Positions 44,220 to 52,598 of a stretch of DNA of 64,000 bases are shown here, piece after piece. Numbering within the stretch: position 1 is the first letter of the stretch; each line of letters opens with the position of its first letter. Source of the DNA: Gammaproteobacteria bacterium (GTDB lineage: Bacteria; Pseudomonadota; Gammaproteobacteria; Pseudomonadales; Pseudohongiellaceae); the NCBI GenBank assembly GCA_029253585.1, contig JAQWZF010000023.1, positions 186,001-250,000 on the forward strand, read 5' to 3'. The translations under genes were made by a program, and so were the position numbers. The notes beneath the pieces are model-generated. The model saw nothing but the letters and a program-made list of their open reading frames with translations. It did no database searches and was not told the origin of the DNA.

Positions 44220-45077
44220 TTACTCGATGAAAAGATAGCCATTATTAATAACAACTTTATCCTGCTCCAGTGACTTACAAAGAAACGTCATCTCATTTCC
44301 GCTGCGCCATATCTCGGTTCTAATAGTTTCCCCCGGGTAGACCGGCGCAGAGAACCGCAATCGCATGCGCTTGAAGCGCGAGGTATCGTAGTCACAACAA
44401 CTCTTTAACAGCGCATGGGTGGCCACTCCCATGGTGCACAGCCCGTGCAGAATCGGCGCTTTAAACCCTGCCGCCCTCGCCGCATCTGGCGATGCATGTA
44501 ATGGATTAAAGTCACCGGACAATCGATAGATGAGCGCCTGCTGCGGCAATGTAGGCAGGTCGCAGACAATATCTGGCTCAGTCTTGGGCATGACATCTGT
44601 CTTCGGAGTCGGCTTGCGCTCGCCCCCAAACCCCCCATTGCCTCTGGCGAGTATGGTTGTAACCAGCGTACAAATATCTGCTCCGGTGGCGACGTCACGC
44701 ACGACTCTGTCAGAGACTATAAGTGCTCCTATACGTTCTCCCTTGTCAGTAACTTCTGTTATTCGCGTCTTCGCCTCGACGGTGCCGCTACTGGGAAAGG
44801 GTCGGTGCATGATGATCTCCTGCCCTAGGTGCAAAACCTTCAGCCAGTCGAGCCCAGTGTCGTCTTCCCGTGCCCAGAAACCCGGGTGCGCCATCATTAC
44901 CGACTGACTAGGCATTACCTTCAGGTTCTCTTCAAATACGAAGCGCAGACATTCTTCATCTAGAGGGTCTATTCCCATTCCAATGCCTAACGTATATAAC
45001 ATGCAGTCTTTGGTAGTAAATGTCTGTCGAACAGGTGGAAAGTCCTTGTTCAACAGTTTCTGCGCATCGAATGTCAT
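44220..45077 (-). CDS. MaoC-family (hydratase 2) enoyl-CoA hydratase
   Basis: A 285-residue double hot-dog protein. The N-terminal half (YTLGIGMGIDPLDEECLRFV, HPGFWAREDDTGLDW, LHLGQEIIMHRPFPSSG) is the MFE-2-like non-catalytic domain. The C-terminal half has the hydratase-2 motif YRLSGDFNPLHASPDAARAA (about 187-206) with catalytic Asp and His, followed by GFKAPILHGLCTMG. It should add water to an (R)-configured enoyl-CoA. It lies between the CoA-transferase and acyl-CoA dehydrogenase genes (24- and 37-nt gaps), so the three likely act on one branched or dicarboxylic acyl-CoA. Confidence 0.87.
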   Translation of the reverse strand: MTFDAQKLLNKDFPPVRQTFTTKDCMLYTLGIGMGIDPLDEECLRFVFEENLKVMPSQSVMMAHPGFWAREDDTGLDWLKVLHLGQEIIMHRPFPSSGTVEAKTRITEVTDKGERIGALIVSDRVVRDVATGADICTLVTTILARGNGGFGGERKPTPKTDVMPKTEPDIVCDLPTLPQQALIYRLSGDFNPLHASPDAARAAGFKAPILHGLCTMGVATHALLKSCCDYDTSRFKRMRLRFSAPVYPGETIRTEIWRSGNEMTFLCKSLEQDKVVINNGYLFIE

Positions 45078-45114
45078 TAAGCTACTACTCTGTCGAAATT
45101 ATATACGAGAATGC

Positions 45115-46800
45115 TCAGCTAGCATCTTCAATTATTTCTCGGGCTACAACTTTAATCGCCAGCACTTCTTCTGCGCCTTCAAATATGGAAAGTACGCGAG
45201 CATCGACGAAAAGACGACTTACCGCGCTTTCTTCCGCATAGCCCATGCCCCCGTGAATCTGCAACGCTTCGCGACTTAGCATTTCGGCAGCGCGGCAACT
45301 AAACAATTTAATCAGGCTAGCCTCCATCTGACCGTCGCCTTCGTCCATGAGTTTTGCTACAGAATAACTAAACTGCCGTGCAGCTGTGAGCGTGGCTAGC
45401 AACCTAGCTAACTTAACCTTGGTAAGTTGGAAGTCTGCCACGGCACTGCCGAAGACTTTACGGTGCTTCGCATACGACAGCGCGCATTCGAACGCTGCCT
45501 GCATCACGCCGGTTGCCCTTGCCGCCGTCTGAATTCTGCCGCCTGCAAAACCGGCCATGGTATAATAAAAGCCTTTCCCCTCCCCTTCCTTCTCGCCAAC
45601 AAGATTCTCAGCCGGCACGAAGAAGTCTTCGAAGAACAGGTCATAGGAATGCATGCCACGGTAGCCAATAGTCGCAATCGCCTTTCCCTCTATCGATCCT
45701 CCACCTTGTTGCTCATGCGTAAATTGATGTCCTGCAAACGCCGGCTTCTCTACGAGGAACAGACTAAGCCCTCTGTGACCTAGCGTGGGATCCGAATTCG
45801 TCCGGGCCAATACTACTAATAGCTGAGATTTCCCGGCAAAGGTGCACCAGGTCTTGCTACCGTTTAATAGCCAACCATTCTCAACAGGTGTCGCCCTGAG
45901 TGAAACTGCGGCAACATCGGAGCCGGTATTGGGTTCGGTAATGGAGATCGCACAGAGTATTTCCCCAGCGGCGAGTGGCGGAAGCCATTTCTGTTGCTGT
46001 TGCTGAGTCCCTCCACTTAACAATGCTCTTGCTGCGATCTCCGGCCTTGTAATCAAGCTGCCGGCAGCGCCAAGAGAGGCTCGCGACAACTCTTCCGTGA
46101 CAACAATCATGCTCAGGCTATCGGGTCGTGAGTCCGGTTGCAGGCCGCCGAAGCGCTCGGGTATACAAGTACCGAAACAACCCAGCTCTGCCGCTGGCCG
46201 CAATATAGAATCGGGAATATCTTCATCGTTGCGATGGATCTGTTCGGCGAGAGGCATTACCACGTCATTCGCAAAGCGAAAGAAAGTCTCCCGAACCAGC
46301 TCTTTCTCTTCATCCAACAGTGACGGTAATCGTTGCACATTCTTGTCCGCTATCTCAGCACCCAGGCGCGCCAAACATTCTGAGCTCGCATAGAGATCCA
46401 GTAATTTTTTGAAATTTTCGCGCGCGTGAAATCCAAGGAGCTCGGATTTATCCAGATCTACATCTGACGCTCTAACAATCAAACGATTTAAGACAGCCTG
46501 TAGAGTCTCGGCACAGAAGCTCAAGGCGAGCTGCTGCGTTAGCTCATCTGTGGGCAGACTCTTGGCATAGTCATTAAATGCCGCTACTGCGTATAGTTCC
46601 GCGACAGAGAACGCGAGCTCATAGCTTGGCAACTGCCAATCGTCGAGTAGCTTGTTGTTCAGTTTGTCATTAGTGGAACACTTTGCCTTGATGTTGGAAC
46701 AGGCACGCAGCACTTGTTGTTTGAGCGCAACAAGTTCCGCATTCGCTTCTTCAATATGTGTAGAGTGTGACGCCATGGATGTGGGGCTCAATCGAGACAA
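45115..46800 (-). CDS. Acyl-CoA dehydrogenase, methylsuccinyl-CoA dehydrogenase (Mcd)-like
   Basis: A 561-residue flavoprotein. An extra helical N-terminal domain of about 160 residues precedes the normal acyl-CoA dehydrogenase fold, as in (2S)-methylsuccinyl-CoA dehydrogenase. Core motifs are CFGTCIPERFGGLQPDSR, SLGAAGSLITRPEIAARALL, ISITEPNTGSDVAAVSLRA, GWLLNGSKTWCTFAGKSQLL, IGYRGMHSYDLFFEDFFVP, EALQIHGGMGYAEESAVSR and the catalytic Glu region LSIFEGAEEVLAIKV. GSLITRPEI and the SIFEGAEE ending are shared with Mcd in my memory of the family. It would oxidise methylsuccinyl-CoA or a similar substrate to the enoyl-CoA. It is the first gene of the three-gene set. Confidence 0.85.
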   Translation of the reverse strand: MSRLSPTSMASHSTHIEEANAELVALKQQVLRACSNIKAKCSTNDKLNNKLLDDWQLPSYELAFSVAELYAVAAFNDYAKSLPTDELTQQLALSFCAETLQAVLNRLIVRASDVDLDKSELLGFHARENFKKLLDLYASSECLARLGAEIADKNVQRLPSLLDEEKELVRETFFRFANDVVMPLAEQIHRNDEDIPDSILRPAAELGCFGTCIPERFGGLQPDSRPDSLSMIVVTEELSRASLGAAGSLITRPEIAARALLSGGTQQQQQKWLPPLAAGEILCAISITEPNTGSDVAAVSLRATPVENGWLLNGSKTWCTFAGKSQLLVVLARTNSDPTLGHRGLSLFLVEKPAFAGHQFTHEQQGGGSIEGKAIATIGYRGMHSYDLFFEDFFVPAENLVGEKEGEGKGFYYTMAGFAGGRIQTAARATGVMQAAFECALSYAKHRKVFGSAVADFQLTKVKLARLLATLTAARQFSYSVAKLMDEGDGQMEASLIKLFSCRAAEMLSREALQIHGGMGYAEESAVSRLFVDARVLSIFEGAEEVLAIKVVAREIIEDAS

Positions 46801-46975
46801 GAATTTGCATGCTTACCGTATACCCTCTCCACGCGCCTTCTTCTAGAGGTCGCGTCTGAAGGAGAGGGGATTTTATTCGATATCGTCGACAATTGCTAAG
46901 TAAGCCGGGCTAGCGAGGAGACAAGCCAGGTCGTAGCGAGAGAATGTCTGGAAGAATAATCGTAGAATTAGGGAA

Positions 46976-47539
46976 ATGACTGTGACACCTAGAATAATGA
47001 GACTACGCTGCTTCGTAGGCATACCCTGCCAGCTGCCCGATGCCGCACAGCTACTACTTGAAGAGCTGAAGCGCTTAGCGCAGAGGGGAATAAGGGTTGT
47101 GCCCACTGCGAACCTGCATAACACACTCAAATTCATCGGCGCGGTCGATCAGGATCAAGTCGGCTTCCTCGATTCGATTCTTCGAAACCGCAGCAGCAAG
47201 CAGGCGGTTCTTAACCTGCGCTGCCATGGCATAGAGTTCCTCAATAATTAAGTTTGCCTGGGCATAGAAAGCACTGATACCATCGAATAGCTGGCTTTAA
47301 GACTTAATGAGGGCTTCGCGTTTCTCGGCTATGCCGTGGAGGAGAAAAAATTCATACCTCATATAACGCTAGCCAGATTTGATAAATCCGCAAAAGGCCT
47401 TCTCAAGAATGTAACAGCAAAGTACAGCGACAGACACTGGGGCGACTTTATCTTCGATCGCTACCAACTATACCGTTCGGAGACCTTACCCGAGGGCGCA
47501 AGGTATACAGTCCTTGGCGACTACCCGTTGTGCGGCTAG
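46976..47539 (+). pseudogene. thpR: RNA 2',3'-cyclic phosphodiesterase (ThpR/LigT) with two in-frame stops
   Basis: One frame from ATG 46976 to TAG 47539 spans 188 codons, the normal length for ThpR, and contains both catalytic HxTx motifs: HNTLKFIGAVDQ (first) and FIPHITLARFDKSAKG (second). It is cut by TAA at 47249-47251 after EFLNN and by TAG at 47288-47290. The bridging residues VCLGIESTDTIE and LALRLNEGFAFLGYAVEEK fit the family, so no indel is needed. Intact ThpR opens 2',3'-cyclic phosphates on RNA ends. With two stops only the N-terminal half would be made. Confidence 0.85.
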
Positions 47540-47648
47540 GTTTTCAAACTCTTGCACTACTTCTTTTACCCGCCTGCAGGCCCATGTTCAAAGACTAAGT
47601 GACACTGCCCCTTCGTTGTTCTGATTAAACATGAATCTTATCTAAAGT

Positions 47649-48176
47649 TCACTCTTTGTAGTCTTTGTTGATAAGAGAATTTAGGACATGGCCTTCCCAT
47701 TTTCCATCTATCTGAAGAAAACGCTTTGCGTATCCTTCGCGCTCAAACCCAAGCCTCTTTAGGAGTGCCTCGGATCGTGTATTCGCAGGCATATGATTTG
47801 CAATGATGCGGTGCAGCTTGAGCTCCGAAAACACGTAGCCTATAGTGTGCTCTGCAATCTCCTGCATTTTCCCCTGTCCTTCAAAATTTCTATCAACTGA
47901 GTAGCCCATGTGGCAGGACTGAAAAACGCCGCGAACGATATTACTGATCGAGCAGGTTCCTATAAGCTGGGATTCAGAATCATTGGTGCCGATGAAGTGC
48001 ACCGACCTATCCTCTTCGAATTCTTTTTACCGCTCGATAAGGCGAAGACTCCAACTAGCTACCGAATGATGAGTCCTCGGCATAAGCAGACTCCATTTTT
48101 TGAAATGCGCCAGATTAGCCTGGTAATAGTTAGATAGAATTATTTCATGACCAGGTCTGCTGCGGATAATCTTCAT
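47649..48176 (-). pseudogene. RimJ/RimL-like GNAT acetyltransferase with an in-frame stop
   Basis: From ATG 48176 the frame is interrupted by TAA at 48027-48029 (codon 50) and then continues without a shift to 47649. The N-terminal piece (PGHEIILSNYYQANLAHFKK) and the remainder (KEFEEDRSVHFIGTNDSESQ, LIGTCSISNIVRGVFQSCHM, YSVDRNFEGQGKMQEIAEHT, LKLHRIIANHMPANTRSEAL) match ribosomal-protein N-acetyltransferases of the RimJ type. A GTG at 48002 could restart a 117-residue N-terminally truncated form that keeps the acetyl-CoA site. The intact GNAT at 48182-48661 lies 5 nt upstream on the same strand. Confidence 0.8.
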
Positions 48177-48181
48177 TGCGC

Positions 48182-48661
48182 TTACAGCCTCTTCAACATG
48201 AGCAGGGCACGCTCGTCCCTGTAGGTAAACTCGCCTATAGCCTCCCAGCCTAAGTCGGCATAGAGCCCGCCTTCTAGATCGATCGTCTGCAGATACAGAT
48301 GCGGAAGCTGCAACAACTTAGCCATCTCGACGACCCGCTGGCTCAACCTAGATGCGATCTTTTCACCTCGCGAATTTGCCTCCACGAACACACTGCCCAA
48401 CCAGTAGTGGTAATCGGGAAACAGCTCCGCCAGCTCCTGATCTTTCAGCGCAGCACTACCAACCGGCCGGCCATCTACTGTAGCGAGTATATGAATCGGT
48501 AGCCCACTAGACTTAAGAAAGGATCGCAACTGTTCTCTGGCTATCTCGACGTCCTCACCGATGCGATCGGCCCAGATAGTTCGCCACCAATCGATAACCA
48601 GCGGCACATCTTCCGGACGATCAGCCAGCAATTCGAATTCTAGTTTCCGGCTTCGATCCAT
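48182..48661 (-). CDS. GNAT family N-acetyltransferase
   Basis: A 159-residue single-domain acetyltransferase with LATVDGRPVGSAALKDQELA (strands 2-4), the acceptor-site strand YHYWLGSVFVEANSRGEKIA that leads into the acetyl-CoA pyrophosphate loop (RGEKIASRLSQRV), and a C-terminal LYADLGWEAIGEFTYRDERA. It is cytoplasmic and its substrate cannot be read from sequence. It is coded 5 nt before the broken RimJ-like gene, so the two probably shared a transcript. Confidence 0.8.
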   Translation of the reverse strand: MDRSRKLEFELLADRPEDVPLVIDWWRTIWADRIGEDVEIAREQLRSFLKSSGLPIHILATVDGRPVGSAALKDQELAELFPDYHYWLGSVFVEANSRGEKIASRLSQRVVEMAKLLQLPHLYLQTIDLEGGLYADLGWEAIGEFTYRDERALLMLKRL

Positions 48662-48958
48662 TACCTAGTCTCTATAGATTAAAATTAGATTTTGCAGTCT
48701 AAAGATACGCCGATAATAAGCTCCAATTCAATGTGGCGTGAGAACTATTCCTACAAACGGAAGAGGCTTTCCTGACTCCCGCTAGCTTACCGATTCGCCG
48801 CATAAAGCGCCTATTTCCGTGAAGAGAGCCGACAACTCTATAATCTAGGCAGCTTTGCTTAGGTTTTTCTTGAGGTTTACCCACAAAATATAGGAAACTC
48901 AGGCAATCCCTCTGGACAATTTTTCCGGCCACAGAACCTCGATCTAACGGTGAGTTAA
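48662..48958. other. Intergenic region upstream of the broken histidine kinase
   Basis: About 300 nt between the divergent GNAT gene and the histidine kinase remnant. I see no open frame with coding character, no strong promoter pair and no clear repeat. It ends with an in-frame TAA (48956-48958) just ahead of codons that still look like the kinase N-terminus. Confidence 0.4.
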
Positions 48959-49060
48959 TTCGCAGCTGACAGCACGACGACAACCGCCACAGACAAAAAC
49001 ACCGAAACTAGCGACTGGCATCAGATAGAGCCGCAAGAATTTCGCCGCGAGCAGATCAAG

Positions 49061-51272
49061 ATGCTATGGGATCTTCTGCCCGTCATCTTACTTGCGGATA
49101 TCGCCACCGGTTCTTTCCTCTTAGCACTTCTGCTTACTACCGCCTACAACCCAATCGCTTATGTATGGTGCGGGGCTCTGGTACTTAACACCGCTATTCG
49201 CGCACTCATAGCTTACTTCCACGACCAGGAACCATCGACATCCCACAACTACGATTCGGACTGGCGATTTCTCATCGTTGGCGCTTTTATCTCAGGCTGC
49301 ATCATGGGGTAGCTCGACGTTTGCATTACCCAAAGATCCTTCTTTCATTACCGTGGCTATCATCAGCTCGTGGCTCGCCGGACTGTTGGCAGGCGCGGCG
49401 GCGACAATGTCAGTGCAGCGCGAGGTATTTTTTAGCTTTACTATTCCTGCCTCGGCTCTCTATTTCAGCTACATATTTATAAACATCTCGAAAAATCAGG
49501 TTCCCCTTGGCGGGGGCTACGCAATCTTCGTTGCCTTCATAATTCCGATAGCCATGAGAATCTCAGGAGACTTTCGACATAGCATACGACTCACTCTACA
49601 GAATAGAAATCTTCAGAAAAAGTTAAAGTCCGATGCAACGAATCTATTGGAGAAGGAAGAAGAGCTGGCGAAACAGCGAATGCGCCAAGCTACCTTACAA
49701 AGCCAGAAAGCTCACGTGGACGAAAAGCTAAAATCAGCAGACGAGGATCGTCTATTGCTTCTCGAAGCAGTCCAAGAAGGTATTTTGGGTATCAGCATTG
49801 TTGGTTCTATCACCTTCATCAACAAATCGGCCCTTAATCTACTTGGCTATAAAGAAGGCAAACTTTTGGCCACGAGTGCCACACAACTGATCTGCCCAGT
49901 TCAGGACTCACCCGATAGCATTACTCAATCTAACAAAGGCATTCTTACATCGCATCTAATGGGCCTCCCCGCTGAGCTAATGGATAGCGCCTTCACAATG
50001 AAGGACTCTAGCCTGATACCAGTGCGTTTCTCTAACGAACCCATAGAAAAGGCAGGGAAGGTAATCGGCGCCGTAGTTAGCTTTGCTGATACAACGAAAC
50101 AGAAAGAGATGGAGAGCATGCTGATTCAATCGCAGAAGATGGAAGCGATTGGCCGGCTGACCGGCGGCGTCTCTCACGATTTCTATAATTTACTAACAGT
50201 TATCATGCATAATTTGCAATTTTTGCAACGTCAACTCGTAGATAATGAAGATGCGCTCAATCTAGTAACGAAGGTAATGAATGCCGCGGAGAATGGACCG
50301 CTTAATAGTAGATTACTTAGCTTCTCAAGAGAACAGGCGCTCATCAACTCGCCTGAAGACATTGGCGAGATGCTTACCGAAATGCATGAGTTTCTGGCGA
50401 GAATTCTAGGCGAGGATATCGACCTAAGTCTAACTATAGACGACAAAGATTGCATCGCCATAACCGACCACAACCAGTTAGAGAATGGCATACTCAACCT
50501 CTGTGTTAACGCCAAGGATGCAATGCCCAATGGAGGAAAATTGGCCGTCAGTGTGAAGAAGACTCGACTGGCAGAATCGCATCTTGGACACGAGAGCAGC
50601 AACGATCTGCAGGACTACGTTAAGCTTACCGTTGTCGACAGCGGTACAGGCATCCCATTGGATATTCAGAAGAGGATTTTCGAGCCCTTCTTCACCACCA
50701 AGGAAAAAAATCAGGGAACCGGTTTGGGTCTGAGTACGGTATACGGATTCCTAAGACAGTCCGGCGGCAATATAACCGTCGACAGCACACTCGGCCAAGG
50801 CACTACCTTTCGTCTGTTCTTGCCGATAACCGGCGAAAGGACCGATGTTCCCGAGCCGGTTAAAATTGTTAAGAATGCGAAGGCGAACTACGAGGGCAAA
50901 ATTCTGGTCGTCGAGGACGACGAGAGTGTGCGAGACGTGGCCAGTCATATGCTGCAGTCTGCAGGGTTTGAGGTAATTACTGCAGACAACGGCAGCGCCG
51001 GGCTCCGTGAATTCAAGACCAACTCCGATATCGACCTAGTGTTTTCTGACGTCATCATGCTAGGGGGTATGACTGGCGTTGAGTTAGCGACCAAGATATT
51101 AGAGATATCGCCTGGATTACCGATTCTCTTAGCTACCGGATATGCCGAGAAAGAGCTGAAGGATAGGCTCGCGGATCGTAAGAATGTTATTCTGATTGCC
51201 AAGCCCTATGACACGAATGAGCTGCCCGATCTGATCAATTCGATGATGTTGCGAGAACCCAAGACCGACTAA
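49061..51272 (+). pseudogene. Hybrid sensor histidine kinase with frameshift near its N-terminus
   Basis: Two frames make one protein. The first (ATG 49061 to TAG at 49310-49312) codes for membrane helices ending ISGCIMG. The second codes for WGSSTFALPKDPSF, two to three more helices, a coiled coil, a PAS domain (AVQEGILGISIVGSITFINK), the phospho-acceptor His in GGVSHDFYNLLTVI, the ATPase domain (VDSGTGIPLDIQKRIFEPFF, GTGLGLSTVYGF) and a receiver domain (ILVVEDDESVRD, phospho-Asp in LVFSDVIM). One extra base around 49300-49306 explains the break (SGC-I-M versus SGC-W). Codons upstream of 49061 back to a TAA at 48956-48958 (EPQEFRREQIK) also look like kinase sequence but have no start codon. 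A 664-residue soluble-ended form could start at TTG 49278. Confidence 0.8.
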
Positions 51273-51306
51273 GGCTCTTCGCAGAATCATCTTCTGTGCA
51301 GAGAAT

Positions 51307-52575
51307 TTATCGTCGCTCTACAATTGCCTTGTTCACCATCTCGCTAAATATTTCTCGAAAACCACCACCACTCGATGGTGAAAGCTGCGCCATGATTACG
51401 ATGACCAGCGACTCCTTCGGATCGATAAAATAACGTGTAGCGGCAGAACCATCCCACCAGATTGTGCCCTCGGAAACGGGAAAATTATACTGCGCCGGGT
51501 CCGTGACTAAATTGAATCCCCCGAGAGTCCAACCAGAACCTAGCCAGTAGCCGCGATCGCCTATAGGCATAGCCTGATCCGGAACGCCATTCACATACAT
51601 TAATGCAGCAGTCTCTTCCTGCAGAACCGTTCGGCCTTTGAATTGACCTCTATCCAGCACCATCTGTGAGAAATTCAGAAAATCAGGGACGGATGATAAC
51701 AAACCAACGCCGCCCTCGATCAGTGTAGGACGCGAAGTCCATGGCACCGATTCGATCTTGTAAGGACGTAGCTCACCGTCCAGAGGTCGATACAATTCAG
51801 CGAGCCTGTAGGCATCCGCGCCATCCGCCCAAAACATTGTGCTGTTCATTTCTAAAGGATCTAGAATATTTTCCTGCAAATAATATTGATATGGCTGCCC
51901 CGACCAAACTTCTACTAACTTTCCTAATATGGTGGCATGTATCCCGTAACGGAACTGTGTGCCAGGATCTTGGAATAATGGAACCCGCGCAGCATTTGAA
52001 ACCATCTGATCAAGCGTAATGTTCTTGTCCCTAACATTATTTTCTCTATACAAAGCGGAGCTACGACTACCCAGACCCGACGTATGCGTAAGAAGATTTG
52101 CAACGGTGATATCGCCTGTGCGCGCCTTCGTTTGGTGGATATCGGTGCTTGATGAATCGAGCAGCACTCGCTGGTTTTCGAATTCGGGCAGATAAATCTT
52201 TATTGGATCATCTAATTGAAACTTACCTTCTTCATACAGCTTAAGGACGGCGGCGCTGGTGACTTCTCGAGTCATGGAATAGATTCTGAATAGCGCATCG
52301 TACTGCATGGGCTCCCCGCTCTCGAGATTCAGTTTCCCCAGTGATTCGAAAAAGACTGGCTTGCCATCTCTGGATACCGCTGCAACGACACCGGCTATCT
52401 CGCCATCATCTATATGCTTCTGTAAGCGAGCACCTGCTTCTGCCAGCGCGCTAGATGACATACCTACGGACTCGGCCGCCACCAAATTCTCCGACCAGTC
52501 CTGCGCATTCGACAAGTGAACCTGGCAGACCAACAAGCTGATGAGCGATAGTCTCATCCATAATTTTTTAGCCAT
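51307..52575 (-). CDS. Secreted serine hydrolase (beta-lactamase/esterase family)
   Basis: A 422-residue class C beta-lactamase-like protein with a signal peptide (to about residue 24). The nucleophile motif is in LFRIYSMTREVTSAAVLKLY (about 96-115): Ser-Met-Thr-Arg where the family usually has S-x-x-K. YGIHATILGKLVEVWSGQPY is the second active-site region, and FPVSEGTIWWDGSAATRYFI the third (WDG in place of KTG). These proteins are mostly esterases or peptidases in the periplasm rather than antibiotic-degrading enzymes. The Lys-to-Arg change makes activity uncertain. It lies 23 nt after the DUF885 gene on the same strand. Confidence 0.82.
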   Translation of the reverse strand: MAKKLWMRLSLISLLVCQVHLSNAQDWSENLVAAESVGMSSSALAEAGARLQKHIDDGEIAGVVAAVSRDGKPVFFESLGKLNLESGEPMQYDALFRIYSMTREVTSAAVLKLYEEGKFQLDDPIKIYLPEFENQRVLLDSSSTDIHQTKARTGDITVANLLTHTSGLGSRSSALYRENNVRDKNITLDQMVSNAARVPLFQDPGTQFRYGIHATILGKLVEVWSGQPYQYYLQENILDPLEMNSTMFWADGADAYRLAELYRPLDGELRPYKIESVPWTSRPTLIEGGVGLLSSVPDFLNFSQMVLDRGQFKGRTVLQEETAALMYVNGVPDQAMPIGDRGYWLGSGWTLGGFNLVTDPAQYNFPVSEGTIWWDGSAATRYFIDPKESLVIVIMAQLSPSSGGGFREIFSEMVNKAIVERR

Positions 52576-52598
52576 TCTGATTTACAACTCTCTGGTGA

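Noticed and set aside
44220..45077. Mesaconyl-C4-CoA hydratase (Meh) as a firm name for the MaoC protein
   Set aside because: The double hot-dog layout and motif fit hydratase 2 generally; nothing visible singles out Meh.
39622..48176. Reassignment or general readthrough of stop codons to explain the many in-frame stops
   Set aside because: Intact genes here end cleanly with all three stops (for example hemB with TGA, gabD with TAA, gshA with TAG), and the internal stops are of mixed types. Decay or sequence error is simpler. Only the TGA at 41670 sits at a redox Cys.
49278..51272. Histidine kinase as an intact gene from TTG 49278
   Set aside because: The preceding frame codes for matching membrane helices and joins smoothly after a 1-nt shift, so the TTG form is a truncated remnant.
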